Of a DNA stretch of 64,000 nt, positions 11,801 to 21,829 are shown piece after piece (within the stretch, counting starts at the first letter, position 1; each line of letters begins with the position of its first letter). A program made the position numbers and the translations under genes. Source of the stretch: Branchiostoma belcheri (lineage: Eukaryota > Chordata > Leptocardii > Amphioxiformes > Branchiostomatidae); contig NW_017802824.1 in NCBI RefSeq assembly GCF_001625305.1, positions 3,568,475-3,632,474 of the forward strand, written 5' to 3'. The notes beneath the pieces were generated by a model that was given only the letters and a program-made list of their open reading frames with translations, was not told where the DNA came from and ran no database searches.

Positions 11801-14800
11801 AGCAGGGACTGAAGAATGCTCACGTGAGTGTCAACGAACACTTCTGCTGTCTAAACATAACATTTCAGGTCTTCTCAAGTATGGTGATCTATGCCGCATA
11901 TCCTTCTTATCATGGATAATCAAATCGCTATATAAGCAATGTTTGATGACAAGTACTAGTGATCTCTACATTTTGAAACTTATCTGCACAATCGCATTGC
12001 ATTACATTTTGGTAGTCATTTTACTACTTTTCTAAGTGATGACTAGTTCTACTTCCCACTGCCGGGTAACGCTGCAGTAAAAGCTTGTATCCCCCCTCAT
12101 TGCGGTTCATGACATGACTTATCCCTAACAATACTTACCCTTCATTTGGGTCAACATAAACGTGCAAGTTCTGGGGGATATTATTCAGCGATATACTTTC
12201 TTGAACCTAGGTCCGTGACGCCGTGGCCAAGTGTGAATACCTGATGTGGCTCGAGGAAGCGGTTAGTTGCAATCTTTTTCTCACTTTTCTTACTTTACAC
12301 AATTCTAGCAATTGAGGGCAAGAACAAGTGTTTTACGTGATAACCAATAAGTAAAGAAGATAACCAATAAGTAATGGTAACCAACAAGTCAAAAGCAGGT
12401 AACCAATAAGTAAAAACCATTCTGACAAAAAAAATCTAATCTATGTGGGAAAGCAGAAATTCATACTTATTATTTACCATATGTCAACATCAGGTACCTG
12501 GTGGATCTGTGACGGAAATATCTGGAGCAGACTATCTCGAACAACTACGATCGTGAGTATGTCAAATGTAGAACATTATTACTATTATTATCATAATATT
12601 TAGAAATTTCTGAAATTCTGTTACAATTATTGTTTATAATGATCATGATGATCACATTATCTGTATATTGTTGACGATTTATTGCTTCTGGTTGGATGAC
12701 GATACCGTAATTTTATTTACTAACATTGTAAGCCATGTACAGTACAAAAAACATTACCCGACTTTACTACCATTGGTAAATCCAACTTTTCGTGCAGAGA
12801 AATCTGCCGTAGGCTACATTCAATTGCTTAGTGAAACGATTTATGTCTGGTACAGACGACAGCGGGACTACATGGGCCTCAGCTTCCCCGCTATATCAGC
12901 CTCAGGGCCCAACGGAGCAGTCGTGCATTACAGGTGAGTTTGATTTACAAGTATACACTGTATATGCAACGGAAGAATATGCATGTACACAATACAGTGC
13001 CTGCAAGCAATGCACCAGAATATAGATACTTTCTGGGCATAGGAATAGGTATAGGTGAAGCTCCTGAAGGGCTTGGGCGGTTAGTATTTTCAGGTGAGTT
13101 TGATGTTTGAAGAATATGTGCAACGCAAGAAAATGCATGTCCACAAAACAGTGACTGCAATGCATAAAAAATACTTTCTGGACGTAGGAATATGTGCAAG
13201 CGGAATTTCAAGTTCTTTCGGGCGTTTTTTTTTTCATGAGAAGGTAAAAGGAAGTTAGTATGCTTTGTCAATTTTAGCTTCATTTACATTTTGTTGTGTT
13301 TCTACAGGCCAACTGAAGAGACAAACAGGGCAGTCAATACAGAAGATGTTTATCTAATTGATTCAGGTGGTCAATATAGGTAAGGAAACAACATTGTAAA
13401 TTTACTGTCGTCCATTATTAGGTAGTTCAACCATTCACTCATTCATTCATCAATTGATAGATAGTTCTTTATCATTCACTCAGTGCTTTAACGTTGAAAT
13501 CAGTTGCAATTGCAAGACATTCAGGCAAAAACTCCTGATTGATATGCTCAATGTGTATTGTAGATATTAAATATTGTACCAATGCCTACATCCGTCTAAT
13601 CCATCTTTTCAAAAGTAGAATGGCATTGGAAGACGGTGAAACTGACTTGTCAAAGACTGTGCAGTAAATATAAACCTTACATTTTACTTAGCATTTTGCT
13701 CTAAATATCTCTGTTCAGGGACGGCACTACTGATGTAACCAGAACTTTGCACTTTGGGCAGCCGACTGACTATCAGCGAGTAGGACACCATGTTTCTTTC
13801 ATTCCATAAACAAGATATTTCACCATATTTTGATTACCAACAAAGTACTCAAAACCAAGGTGCAAATTGTATGTTATGTGTAAGTAGAAGAAAGACAGTT
13901 TGGCAACAGTATTCTTTACTCATACGTACATAACATATTACAACAGTTATTAAACATTTTTTAAATATTAACTTAGACCATTGTTGATACGTTAACACCA
14001 GCTTTAACAAATATTTACTGCCTTTATTGCCTTGATTTTTGTTAGGAATGTTATACCCTGGTTCTTATGGGTGCCATCAACGAGTTCCTTCAAGTCTTCA
14101 AGCAAGGAACATTTGGTAAGACTTCCATTTACCTTGCAAGTAAAAATATATAAATACAATAACAGTTGTAGTTTGAAATATATGTGAAAAACTCATTTCT
14201 CCCTTTAGCTATTAAATAAATACTTGTAAAGACTATTGTAGAATAGACCTAGCTGCAACAAAGTGCAGTAGGGGCATCATCATTTAGATGAGTGACTACA
14301 GAGTTTACAGTTAGGTGACTGTTCAAAGGTTGGGCTTAACAGGTAGTTCACTGCAAGATCGCTCACTAGCTGCCATATGCCTGCGAAGCTGGTGTACATG
14401 TGTTACTCCGAAGTTCAGTTATACCGATACAGATGATACCTTTTTGCTCTCAACTTCGATTCCCCCTTACTGCAATGCCAGGAATCCGGCTGGACCAGGC
14501 CGCTCGGGCTCCCCTGTTTAGCCGCGGGCTGGAGTACGGTCACGGGACGGGGCACGGACTGGGGTCCTTTCTCAACGTGCACGAAGGTAAGCAAGTCTTT
14601 TTGTTCTAAATATTAAATTATTACAATATTCTAAATAGGAGATCAGGATCTTTGAAGGAAGACGTTTTAAGTTGTTATGATGGCATGAGCAACGTCACAC
14701 GAGACGGCCCTGTTGTTGTCATGTGTGTCCATGAGATGACGATGATGATGTAAAAAAAATTTATGTCCCCAGGAAGGCCATATGCTCATTATCAAATATA

Positions 14801-15067
14801 AACCCTCTATACTGCTCATGAGATACTGACTCGTTAACTGCTAATGAAATACTAACTGCTGATAACATACTAACTCGCTACTAACTGCTGATGATAAAAT
14901 GTACTAACTTGCTATAACTGCTGGTGACTTACTAACTAGCTAACTGGTGGTGACATACTAACAGTTTCTAACCGTTGATAACAAAATGCATTTTTGTACT
15001 AACCCGCCAACTGCTGATGACATAGTAACTCTAATTGCTGTTAACATACCATAACTTGCTGTCAATT

Positions 15068-15140
<73 letters not shown>

Positions 15141-17521
15141 TTATCGCTAACTGCTGATAACCTACTAACTTGCTGCTAACATATCGCTAACTGCTGATAA
15201 CCTACTAACTTGCTGCTAACATATTGACTAACTGCCTTTCACATAGATCCTTACTTTGGCCGCAGCTCAGGTGTCCCGGTTGGAGAGACGGGAACGTTTA
15301 TTACCATAGGTAAACATATGATAAGAACAGGGAATGTCTCCAGTACCCATGCATCATATGTCAAAAACATAAAGAAAATTATACTGTTCTCCAACACAAG
15401 GAACTTGGATCACCGGAATTTTTGAAAGAATTTCTCAGTTTTCACCAGTTATCCAGTGCTGTCATTTATCCGCACGTCAACGCTGGGTCAAAATTCGTCG
15501 GAAGTCGATAACGCCCCCCTCCCCGTCCCGGTTGATGGAAAGTTGGTGTGCCCTGGTGCTGATGGCCTCCTTCACTCCTCTCGCAAAAATGTCAAATGTC
15601 TGATAAAGACTGAGAAATCCGGTTAACAACTCCAGTGGCTCACATTTCTTGATTTAGAGAACAGACGAGTTCAATATCTATTAGTATGTAACTTACCAAT
15701 TAACTCAGGTGAACATTGAATCTTATATGCAAGTTGATGCAAGGGTGCTGGATGATCCCAATGATCGAGATTTTGCACTAGGTTGTATTCCCTCTCTGTC
15801 TCTCTCCCTGTATCTATCACTTTAGATCCGTACTTTAGCGGTACCGAGGGTGTTCCTGTTGGGGAAGAGGGAACATTCATCACGATTGGTAAAGTTCTCT
15901 CATACATTTCTCTTTATATCTGACTCACTCATTTCTATGCTCCCTTACTGTGTTTTAATTGCATGTAAACAATCCATTTATATTACAGAAAAAAATATCT
16001 AACGATTGTTATCGCATAAAAAAGTGTTTTATTTCTAAGTATAGCTATAAACAATGTTTGGAGTCTGATGTTCAAAGGTTAGGTGTAACAAGTCGTTCGG
16101 TGTAATGTAGCCAGCTGCTGCCGCGTACCTGCGAGTTAAAGGTAGAGTGTTACGCCGAAGGGTGGTTATACCAGCTATACAGATATTTGTATACCTATTC
16201 AGCTTGCTTTTGTTGAATAACTGGTTCCCGTGTATAGATCTTTGTACTGCTTTTTAAAAATACATTTGTCTAACGTTAAATCTCTTTTAAACGATTCCCC
16301 TCACACAGAGCCGGGTTATTATGAAGACGGACAGTTCGGCATTCGTTTGGAGACCCTGGCTATGGTGAGAGAAGCAGACACAAAGGTAATTTACTTAAAG
16401 ATGTAGTCTCTTCCTGAATCAATACAACGAAATCAACATCAGTTAACTTATAGATAAAGTACTTTCTCTTTGGACATAATTCATATCATTGATACTTGTA
16501 CGATTGTCGAGCAATTAAGTCCATTCATGCTGTTAAGTAAGTGGTTGTGAAGGAAGAACTTTGCTATTCTACGTTGGTCTCAAACCTTTTAAAAAATGTT
16601 TCACGAGTAATGCATAATGCCCCACCCCGGTTTACTGTTTATCACATTTTAAATAGGAATAATTATAAGTACTATAAGTAATAGTCAAGATTACTTTAAC
16701 TAATAATGAATTCAATAATACCTTTTCAGTACAACTTCGGCGGTAGAACCTACCTGACCTTTGAACCAATTACACTGGTGCCGTTTTCAGAGAAAATGAT
16801 CAAATTTGACATGCTGAACATGGATCAGGTAATACGACTTTGTATATTATATCTAAAACTCTATGTGTAACAGTAATTCTGCTTCTATGTTTTATTTATT
16901 TGGTTGTCGTTTATTAAAGGCATTTATAATGATTTGATTTCAATCCGTCACATTCATGTTCATGAAAAATATGTTTTCTTTTTATTGTTTTTGTCTTCTA
17001 TGGATTGCTGGTTATGGTTGATTATTAAGATCTTAATTGTGTTAAATATTATCCGGTAGGTATTAGATTCAATGGCAGAAGACCAACATAATCTATAACT
17101 GGTCTTCTTCCATTGACTTTATAACCACGAAATAATCTTTTAACTTAATATTTTAATTTGATTTTCTTTACATTATGTACTTACCCTTTATGCGTATGGA
17201 TAAATAGATAGAATACACAGTAGTGGATATTTGAAGGATATGTAAATTTATACTTTGGTTATATCTCCTACTTATAACTTCTGATGCTTATTTTTCAAAC
17301 ATTTTGTTTCCTAGCTAACATGGCTGAACGACTACCACAAAAAGGTGCGAGAGACGATTGGACCTGAGCTTCAGCGTCAGGGAAAGAACGACGTCTATGA
17401 TTGGTTAATGAAAAACACACAGCCATTCGAAACGAGCAGGATAACTAGTTCAGGAGCTAAAGCCGTCTCTTATGTTTTCATCATTGCGTTTGCTGTTGTG
17501 TGTAGTATTTTTAGTACGTAG
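5727..17521 (+). CDS. XPNPEP2: Membrane-bound Xaa-Pro aminopeptidase (aminopeptidase P2-like), GPI-anchored; 5' end incomplete
   Basis: The family removes an N-terminal residue preceding proline (for example from bradykinin) with a two-metal centre. Coding exons read as: 5727-5873 (start uncertain), 6286-6411, 6882-6945, 7331-7447, 7796-7888, 8550-8693 (5a) or 9331-9477 (5b), 9864-9959, 10120-10201, 11124-11328, 11737-11823, 12211-12261, 12494-12552, 12856-12933, 13308-13379, 13719-13779, 14046-14115, 14482-14586, 15247-15309 (16a) or 15826-15888 (16b), 16309-16385, 16730-16828, 17315-17521. All junctions are GT/AG with consistent phase. With one exon from each pair the product is about 701 aa without a signal peptide. 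Visible landmarks are [30 protein letters not shown], the metal Asp in LIDSGG and in [21 protein letters not shown] and FGIRLE. The C-terminus is a spacer plus a hydrophobic stretch ([16 protein letters not shown]) with no basic tail, as in GPI-anchored XPNPEP2 and unlike cytosolic XPNPEP1. No initiator Met or signal peptide exon was found upstream. Confidence 0.93.
6050..6252 (-). mobile_element. tRNA-derived SINE
   Basis: The minus strand carries a box-A-like start (TGTGGCGCAACGACAGAAC) and a box-B-like GAGTTCGAATCC about 40 bp on, followed by a non-tRNA body. Related sequence lies at 10323-10515 and 30890-31075. It sits in the intron between XPNPEP2 exons at 5727 and 6286, and ends about 35 bp before the latter's acceptor. 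Confidence 0.75.
8097..8512. repeat. GAT/GAC-rich trinucleotide microsatellite
   Basis: About 415 bp of imperfect (GAT)n with GAC, TAT and AAT variants in the XPNPEP2 intron before exon 5a. It yields long Asp-rich and Met/Ile-rich open frames that are products of the repeat, not genes. Its end is under 40 bp from the exon 5a acceptor. Confidence 0.95.
8550..8693 (+). CDS. XPNPEP2: XPNPEP2 exon 5a, alternative copy
   Basis: A 144-nt exon in phase 1/1 with a TAG acceptor and a gttagg donor. It encodes a 48-residue segment ending [19 protein letters not shown] and LEYTG, homologous to exon 5b (about half the residues identical). Human aminopeptidase P has a single segment here (KIWTDRPE..PLLTLGLDYTG). 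It lies directly after a 415-bp GAT-rich microsatellite, and the frame stays open upstream through that repeat. Both copies fit the flanking exons equally, so one is probably chosen per transcript, but inclusion of both would also keep frame. Confidence 0.8.
9056..9226. repeat. Foldback (hairpin) between exons 5a and 5b
   Basis: Arms 9056-9076 and 9206-9226 are perfect reverse complements over 21 bp (starting TACGAAGGCCCACAACG), with further weaker complementarity inside (GGCCTTTCCACACC against GGTGTGGAAGGGC). In the pre-mRNA it would fold in the intron separating the two alternative exons. It could simply be a small foldback transposon. Confidence 0.85.
9331..9477 (+). CDS. XPNPEP2: XPNPEP2 exon 5b, alternative copy
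   Basis: A 147-nt exon in phase 1/1, one codon longer than 5a. It encodes a segment starting [10 protein letters not shown] and ending [19 protein letters not shown] then LNYTG. The start resembles the vertebrate WK..A.VL pattern more closely than 5a does, so 5b may be the ancestral form. Upstream are three CTAAC branch-point-like sites (9279-9315) and a perfect 21-bp inverted repeat lying between 5a and 5b. Confidence 0.85.
10323..10515 (-). mobile_element. SINE body fragment
   Basis: The stretch containing ACATGATGACGACAC..GCCGCCACCAACGCAGA..GGACAAACGCATG matches the 3' part of the tRNA-headed element at 6050-6252. The tRNA-like head is not recognisable here. It sits in the XPNPEP2 intron after the exon at 10120. 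Confidence 0.6.
10645..10709 (+). pseudogene. Decayed duplicate of the 5' part of the exon at 11124
   Basis: After a CAG acceptor this stretch reads [20 protein letters not shown], nearly the same as [20 protein letters not shown] at the start of the exon at 11124. Homology then stops and the frame runs to a TGA at 10808. No donor gives a phase compatible with the next exon, so inclusion would truncate the protein. It is a partial exon duplication in the preceding intron. Confidence 0.78.
10835..11095. mobile_element. Short MITE-like dispersed repeat (CGAAGGTAAACAT family), copy 1
   Basis: A sequence of about 260 bp from GAAGGAAAACAT, through TGACCTGACCAATGACATG, GACGTCTGTCACCATGG, to CCGAAGGTAAACATCATGC and GCATTTGCTTTGCAAATG. 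Copies recur at 36915-37112, 40110-40305 and, reversed, 43435-43690. All lie in introns of XPNPEP2 or IgSF-A. The ends are short imperfect inverted repeats. Confidence 0.7.
11588..11640 (+). mobile_element. LINE 3' end fragment
   Basis: A short piece (TGTGCAAAGGTTGAGGGTAAC..AGCCAGC) matching the LINE tail family of 23336-23640. Confidence 0.45.
12337..12416. repeat. Short tandem repeat TAACCAATAAGTAA
   Basis: Four imperfect copies of TAACCAATAAGTAA in the XPNPEP2 intron between the exons at 12211 and 12494. No further role is visible. Confidence 0.75.
12931..13240 (+). repeat. 160-bp tandem duplication containing the exon 11 donor
   Basis: The exon 11 end plus donor (CAGGTGAGTTTGAT at 12931) and about 150 bp of following intron recur at 13091 with some divergence. 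Shared landmarks are GAATATG.GCA, ATGCATGTMCACAA, and ATACTTTCTGG. The second donor copy is as strong as the first. Using it would read TAC AGG TGA and stop at once. Confidence 0.85.
14255..14435 (+). mobile_element. LINE 3' end
   Basis: Contains the family sequence AGTGCAGTAGGGGCATCATC and TTCAAAGGTTGGGCTTAACA and ends in a CGATACAGATGATA tail. It is in the intron before the HGTGHG exon. Confidence 0.65.
14482..14586 (+). CDS. XPNPEP2: XPNPEP2 catalytic exon (HGTGHG)
   Basis: This 105-nt exon encodes [13 protein letters not shown], then [17 protein letters not shown]. The histidines of HGTGHG are the metal-binding and catalytic His of M24B aminopeptidases. A LINE tail (14255-14435) lies just upstream in the intron, ending about 45 bp before the exon. 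Confidence 0.95.
14826..15238 (+). repeat. Minisatellite rich in TACTAAC, with an internal (TA)n
   Basis: Imperfect units near CTAACTGCTGATAACATA fill the intron up to 8 bp before the exon 16a acceptor, interrupted by (TA)n at 15070-15138. I count nine exact TACTAAC heptamers, the optimal branch-point sequence, plus other CTAAC variants. The most proximal, TGACTAAC near 15225, is well placed for the acceptor at 15246. Confidence 0.88.
15070..15138. repeat. (TA)n microsatellite
   Basis: About 34 uninterrupted TA units inside the TACTAAC minisatellite, likely polymorphic in length. Confidence 0.98.
15247..15309 (+). CDS. XPNPEP2: XPNPEP2 exon 16a, alternative copy
   Basis: A 63-nt exon in phase 1/1 encoding [21 protein letters not shown]. 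It joins the exon at 14482 (ending LNVHE) to that at 16309 (starting EPGYYEDG, with a metal-binding Glu). Sixteen of 21 residues match exon 16b. Human XPNPEP2 has a single segment here ending GMFTSI. Both acceptor and donor are good. Confidence 0.88.
   Translation: MLTLAAAQVSRLERRERLLP
15826..15888 (+). CDS. XPNPEP2: XPNPEP2 exon 16b, alternative copy
   Basis: A 63-nt exon in phase 1/1 encoding [21 protein letters not shown], with a strong pyrimidine tract (TCTCTGTCTCTCTCCC) and a gtaaag donor. Same length and phase as 16a 516 bp upstream, so either serves. The differences cluster in residues 5-8, a loop just before the metal-binding EPGYYED. Confidence 0.88.
16035..16190 (+). mobile_element. 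LINE 3' end
   Basis: Holds ACAATGTTTGGAG, TTCAAAGGTTAGGTGTAACA, AGTCGTTCGGTGTAATGTAG and an AGCTATACAGATA tail, as in the other LINE tails. It is in the intron after exon 16b. Confidence 0.7.
17315..17521 (+). CDS. XPNPEP2: XPNPEP2 last coding exon with GPI signal
   Basis: It encodes [20 protein letters not shown], then a QPFETSR..SSGAKA spacer and a hydrophobic end ([18 protein letters not shown]) before TAG at 17519. A small-residue cleavage area followed by a hydrophobic tail with no following basic residues is the layout of a GPI attachment signal. An AATAAA at 18376 is a possible polyadenylation signal. Confidence 0.93.
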   Translation, partial: LTWLNDYHKKVRETIGPELQRQGKNDVYDWLMKNTQPFETSRITSSGAKAVSYVFIIAFAVVCSIFST

Positions 17522-17541
17522 ATATATTGTTGGTTGTATAA

Positions 17542-17728
17542 AGCCCTTGTCACACATTAGGAACCTACTTTTCAGCCAAACATGGTCGTAGCCTACCTGG
17601 CCGAACACCAGCCAACCAATCCGCTTTTAATTGCTCCGGACCTACATTGTACTCCTAACTACCAGGTATGGTTGAGGGGAGTTCGGTAGTGTTCGGGAGG
17701 CCATATAAGGCTATGTGTGACAATGGCT
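17542..17728. mobile_element. MITE with AGCCCTTGTCACACAT ends
   Basis: The ends AGCCCTTGTCACACAT and ATGTGTGACAATGGCT are imperfect terminal inverted repeats of about 16 bp, flanked by TAA and TTA. The TWA-type flank suits PIF/Harbinger elements. It starts 20 bp after the XPNPEP2 stop, so it is probably in the 3' UTR. Confidence 0.75.
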
Positions 17729-18899
17729 TTAGACAACATTACTGAAGTCTAGTTTTCTATGCACGAATTTACCGGTGGATATTCATACATGTACTCAATC
17801 ATAAAGGGCTACGCTAGTGAAGATTTAGTTCAAAGGGACATTGCACCAGGTTTGCACAGCATTCTTATCTTATACTACATACGTCTTTAATAGGTAGATT
17901 AGTCCAATATGTTTGTTGTTACATAGCATTTTAGTAGATGACATACGTTGCACATTGTTCAATTGTTGTGCAATAAGAAATCTGAATACGAAATATGCAA
18001 ATTAGATAGAGCCGTTTTACACTTGAATCATTGTTGTAGTTGTTAATAATCCCTTCTTGAACAGCCTACCTTATTCTACCCGTGTGTTTCAGGAGTTTAC
18101 GAATTAAAAAAATGATTTCAAGTATATCATTTTTAATTCCTACAGTTTGCTTCAATTAAGAAAACAACAACCTGGACTTCCTTGCATGAGAAAATATGCT
18201 TATTGTCGTTAAGTTGTAAAAACATGACAAGTAAAATCGTCGACTGAAAATTTTAAAAGGAATGAGCAAAATAATTAAAGCCTTTTAAAAAGTTCTTAAA
18301 ATTACACTGGCAATAATTTCTGGTTCGCACCACGTTTTTGTTAAGTTATTGTGTATCCACTGAAATCTGAAGACTAATAAATGTTCATCGTATGTTAAAA
18401 CACACAAACCAAAAAAATAATAATTTAAAATCAAACTCAAGTCCGAATGAATCCTTGATGGACGACACAGGAAGGTTATAATTCCGATCGTTCACGACAA
18501 AGGGCTACAGTAAATTTAACATCGAGAAATGAATTATGCACCTTAGTCTCAAAGCATAGTGATAAGGGAACAACGTTTTCCACACCATGTTTTCAATGGG
18601 ACAATTTTGAACACACCTTTAGAACTATAAAAAACGTACATACTGATCATGAATTCCAGTAAATGAAATGTTCAAAACACAGGAGTGATGAAGGAGAAAT
18701 TTTACACGTTTTCTTACTCCGGAGTATATATTCTGGAATGTGACTTGAGTGAGCTCCCAATAATTTTCCCCAATTCAAGCGAATACATATAATCTACACA
18801 TTACTATTGTCATTTCTGATCCACATATATGTTTGAGCTATTTTCTACATATTCTACATGACAGCCCCTCCCATATTTCATATCCACATGCTTTAAGGT

Positions 18900-18980
18900 T
18901 AGCCTGGGTGTCATCCTAATTGTATGCCTTTAAACGAATATAGTAACCGCCGCCATACAAATAGGATGGCACCCAGGCTA
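18900..18980. mobile_element. Small foldback element (TAGCCTGGG family)
   Basis: Arms of 27 bp (TAGCCTGGGTGTCATCC..) match inversely with two mismatches. It is the same family as the perfect palindrome at 29188-29278. Confidence 0.85.
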
Positions 18981-19363
18981 CTTTAAGGACACTACAAGGT
19001 AGGAACTTAAAAACTACCCGTTGAACAATAACCTGGGGTATTTTGCTAATTTCTTGGCGTTTTTGCTTGAGAAATTGCTCGTAATTGCCTTTAAGCAACA
19101 TTAGTAACATCAAATTTTTGCCTCACAGATGCTATGAAATGGTATATGATATAAGGGTTGATTCAACTTCTTACATTCACAAAAAAATTACCAGAAAATT
19201 GACTTTGAAATTCAGCCCTGAAATTGCAAGTTGGATACCATTAAAGTCACTTCCAAACTGGCATCTGGAGTGAGTTACAACGACCTTATAGCCTTCAACC
19301 TGCCACAGAGCATTACTTCAACAGTGTCTGGCTTAGCCTCTGGAATCTTGACAAATTCTTTTG

Positions 19364-19779
19364 GGCCACAGCAAGTAAATTTTATGGATGACATATGCAT
19401 CCTCCACAGACTCAAAACCTAATGCGAGCAGGTGAAAACAAAACAAGGCAGGCCGAATAAAACAAGGTTCCTACATGTTTAAATTTTGACTCAATCATTG
19501 AACAAATGGTTTTTATTCAGTGGGAACATCACATATGTACAGTCTGCATCACATATCACTGCATCAAGGCAAGAAATAAAACAATAAATCAGAGCCTTTT
19601 CTTGTCTCCTCTCTTCATATCTATCTGGCCATCCACCTTCCAGCATGGCAACAGACATATTTGCCCGTTTTCGGCATGTTGACCACTTTCAGAAGGCAAC
19701 AAATTTCTTGTTTCTTCCAAAATCAGGCAAAAATTAATGTGCGCCCTGATGTCATCCATAAAAATGACTTGCTGTGGCC
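19364..19779. mobile_element. Non-autonomous transposon with 31-bp inverted repeats
   Basis: Arms 19364-19394 and 19749-19779 (GGCCACAGCAAGT..TTTTATGGATGACAT) are inverted with two or three mismatches. The 416-bp interior has no supported coding region. The target duplication is not evident. Confidence 0.7.
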
Positions 19780-19932
19780 TTACAAGGTCATGTGGGGACA
19801 TGGCTCTGGTATCAGAGAAGTGTGATAGTTCCTGAGGGATGTCACACTTTGACGACAGAATAGTCTGGTCCTGTCTACAGTACAAGTTGTATGTTGGGGA
19901 GAGAAAAGAAGCATGTATGGAATGTACAAGTG

Positions 19933-20146
19933 TGATGGTGTAGCTTAACCTTTAGCACACCGATGTAGCCATTTGGCCTCCAATTTTGGGTACAGAGTAA
20001 TGCAGCAAAGAGAAAGTTAAAGTAAAACATAGGCTTAAAGTTGTAGCTTAACCTTTAGCACACCAATGTAGCCATTTGACCTCCAATTTTCTATTGGGTA
20101 CAGAGTAATGCAGCAGAGAGAAGGTTAAAGTAAAACATTAGCTTAG
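19933..20146. repeat. Tandem duplication, unit about 105 bp
   Basis: Two copies (19933-20032, 20041-20146) of TGTAGCTTAACCTTTAGCAC..GTACAGAGTAATGCAGCA..GTTAAAGTAAAACAT with few differences. No coding potential seen. Confidence 0.85.
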
Positions 20147-20571
20147 GTTAAACAATGAGATAGGTGATATGTAACAAAGTTATCAGGCCTAGGAAAAAAA
20201 ATGTTGTTTCCTGTTTTCTGACTGACCCTAGAAAAACTAGACTTTTTTTTGGGGGGGGGGGGGGTACTCCTGCAAGGGACATACATTTATCGAACTGATC
20301 AACCATATGGGTTTTCTAGCTCCCTGATCTGAGACCTGAGTAATGAATTGTACAATAGTTTTCCAACATTGACATTGAAACTTTAAGTGTCCTCATGCAA
20401 GTTTTACTTTATCAAACTGTGTTGTATACGTCGGATCCCTATACATGTAGATTGCCAAAGTCTAATAAAGAAAAAAGAAAGATAATCCCTACTTACCGAC
20501 CCTGATTTTTTCAGTAGTAAAACAGGAAACACAACATTTTTTTCCTTGGCCTCAGTATGTGCTATTTTTAA

Positions 20572-20722
20572 AACCACTTGTTTAACAAGAGCCAACGTTT
20601 TGATGACCTTCATTTCATTTAGGCAATTATGACTGGGTTTACAGTAACTGTTTAAATTTGCTCTCATTTCCCTTATGAAGATGACAGTCACTTAAATGTC
20701 AGCTCTTGTTAAACAAGTGGTT
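20572..20722. mobile_element. 151-bp element with perfect 21-bp inverted ends
   Basis: AACCACTTGTTTAACAAGAG(C) at 20572-20592 and its exact reverse complement at 20702-20722. Too small to code, so a MITE or solo foldback. Confidence 0.85.
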
Positions 20723-21043
20723 GTGAATCAATTTTGCTATTCAAACATTCACCAACCTGATCGAATTATTCATGGATGTATCTGATTCCGTAATTTTGCT
20801 CCATGTATGCATATTGGTGGGGATTATTTGCATATTTTACTGAACTTGTATACCAATAGATTCTAACAGTTATGCAAGAAATCACAACTATCAAATAACA
20901 AGTAGCGATGCACCCTGATGTATTCTGGTCATACACATGTATTGTGTTTGATAATATTTTCCAATTTTTTTCATTTACACAGAATATTTTCCTGCATGTG
21001 TTCATGTGGTTGAATAGTAATATCTAATACATCATATGTTGAT

Positions 21044-21045
<2 letters not shown>

Positions 21046-21107
<62 letters not shown>

Positions 21108-21108
21108 G
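21046..21108. repeat. (CA)n microsatellite with a CATACATA interruption
   Basis: About 60 bp of alternating CA, interrupted in the middle by ATACATACATAC. Confidence 0.97.
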
Positions 21109-21279
21109 GACAAACTTACATAATTTGCCATAGAACTGAACTATAGTCCATCTGCACTTGATTTACATAAGGCATACATGTATATCCACATCCACTCCTG
21201 AGTAATATTATACATTATACAACCAAGATTAATCTTCATACATACTGCAGTACAACATAGTTAATTACTTGTAACACAC

Positions 21280-21631
21280 AGGGCTCGAAACACCACCTGC
21301 ATATACAGGTTAGTGCAGGTAAAATTGGAGCTGTGCAGGTATTTCTGATATCTACCAGCATCTAACCTGCACTGGTTATGTAGTATGGGGACATACATTG
21401 TAAAATGTATGATTGGCAGTGGTCAAAAAATACTTTGCATTCTTCAAATAGCACCATTGAATATTTAACAAACTTGGTAAATTAAAAATGGTGCTACTAG
21501 AAACATTTTTTTAAACATTTCAGTTTTTTTGCGTAAAGAAATTGTATTAAAGGTAAAATTTGTCTGGTAAAGGAAATTCTGAATGTTGTCTGCACCAAAG
21601 TAGGTTTGCAGAAAAAAGTATTTCGAGCCCT
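21280..21631. mobile_element. MITE with AGGGCTCGAAA ends
   Basis: AGGGCTCGAAA at 21280 and TTTCGAGCCCT ending at 21631 are perfect 11-bp inverted repeats. The interior (CACCTGCATATACAGG..TGTGCAGGTATTTCTGATAT) recurs at about 32612-32710. Confidence 0.75.
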
Positions 21632-21829
21632 GACATAGAATGTACCAAATAAACGTAGTGTTCACCTTGAAATCTAACAAGCTATGAAACATCTTTATGA
21701 AAATTCAAAGCATCTACAAACCTGAGATATGTAATTGCTAAACTGAAATGCAAAACCTACTAAAACCAACAGTTTTCCCAGTACACATTATATAACTACA
21801 CATGTAATGTAGTTTCTAGAATTACTTAA

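Noticed and set aside
19589-19885. 98-aa minus-strand frame
   Set aside because: Part of it is the inverted end of a non-autonomous element; no family similarity seen.
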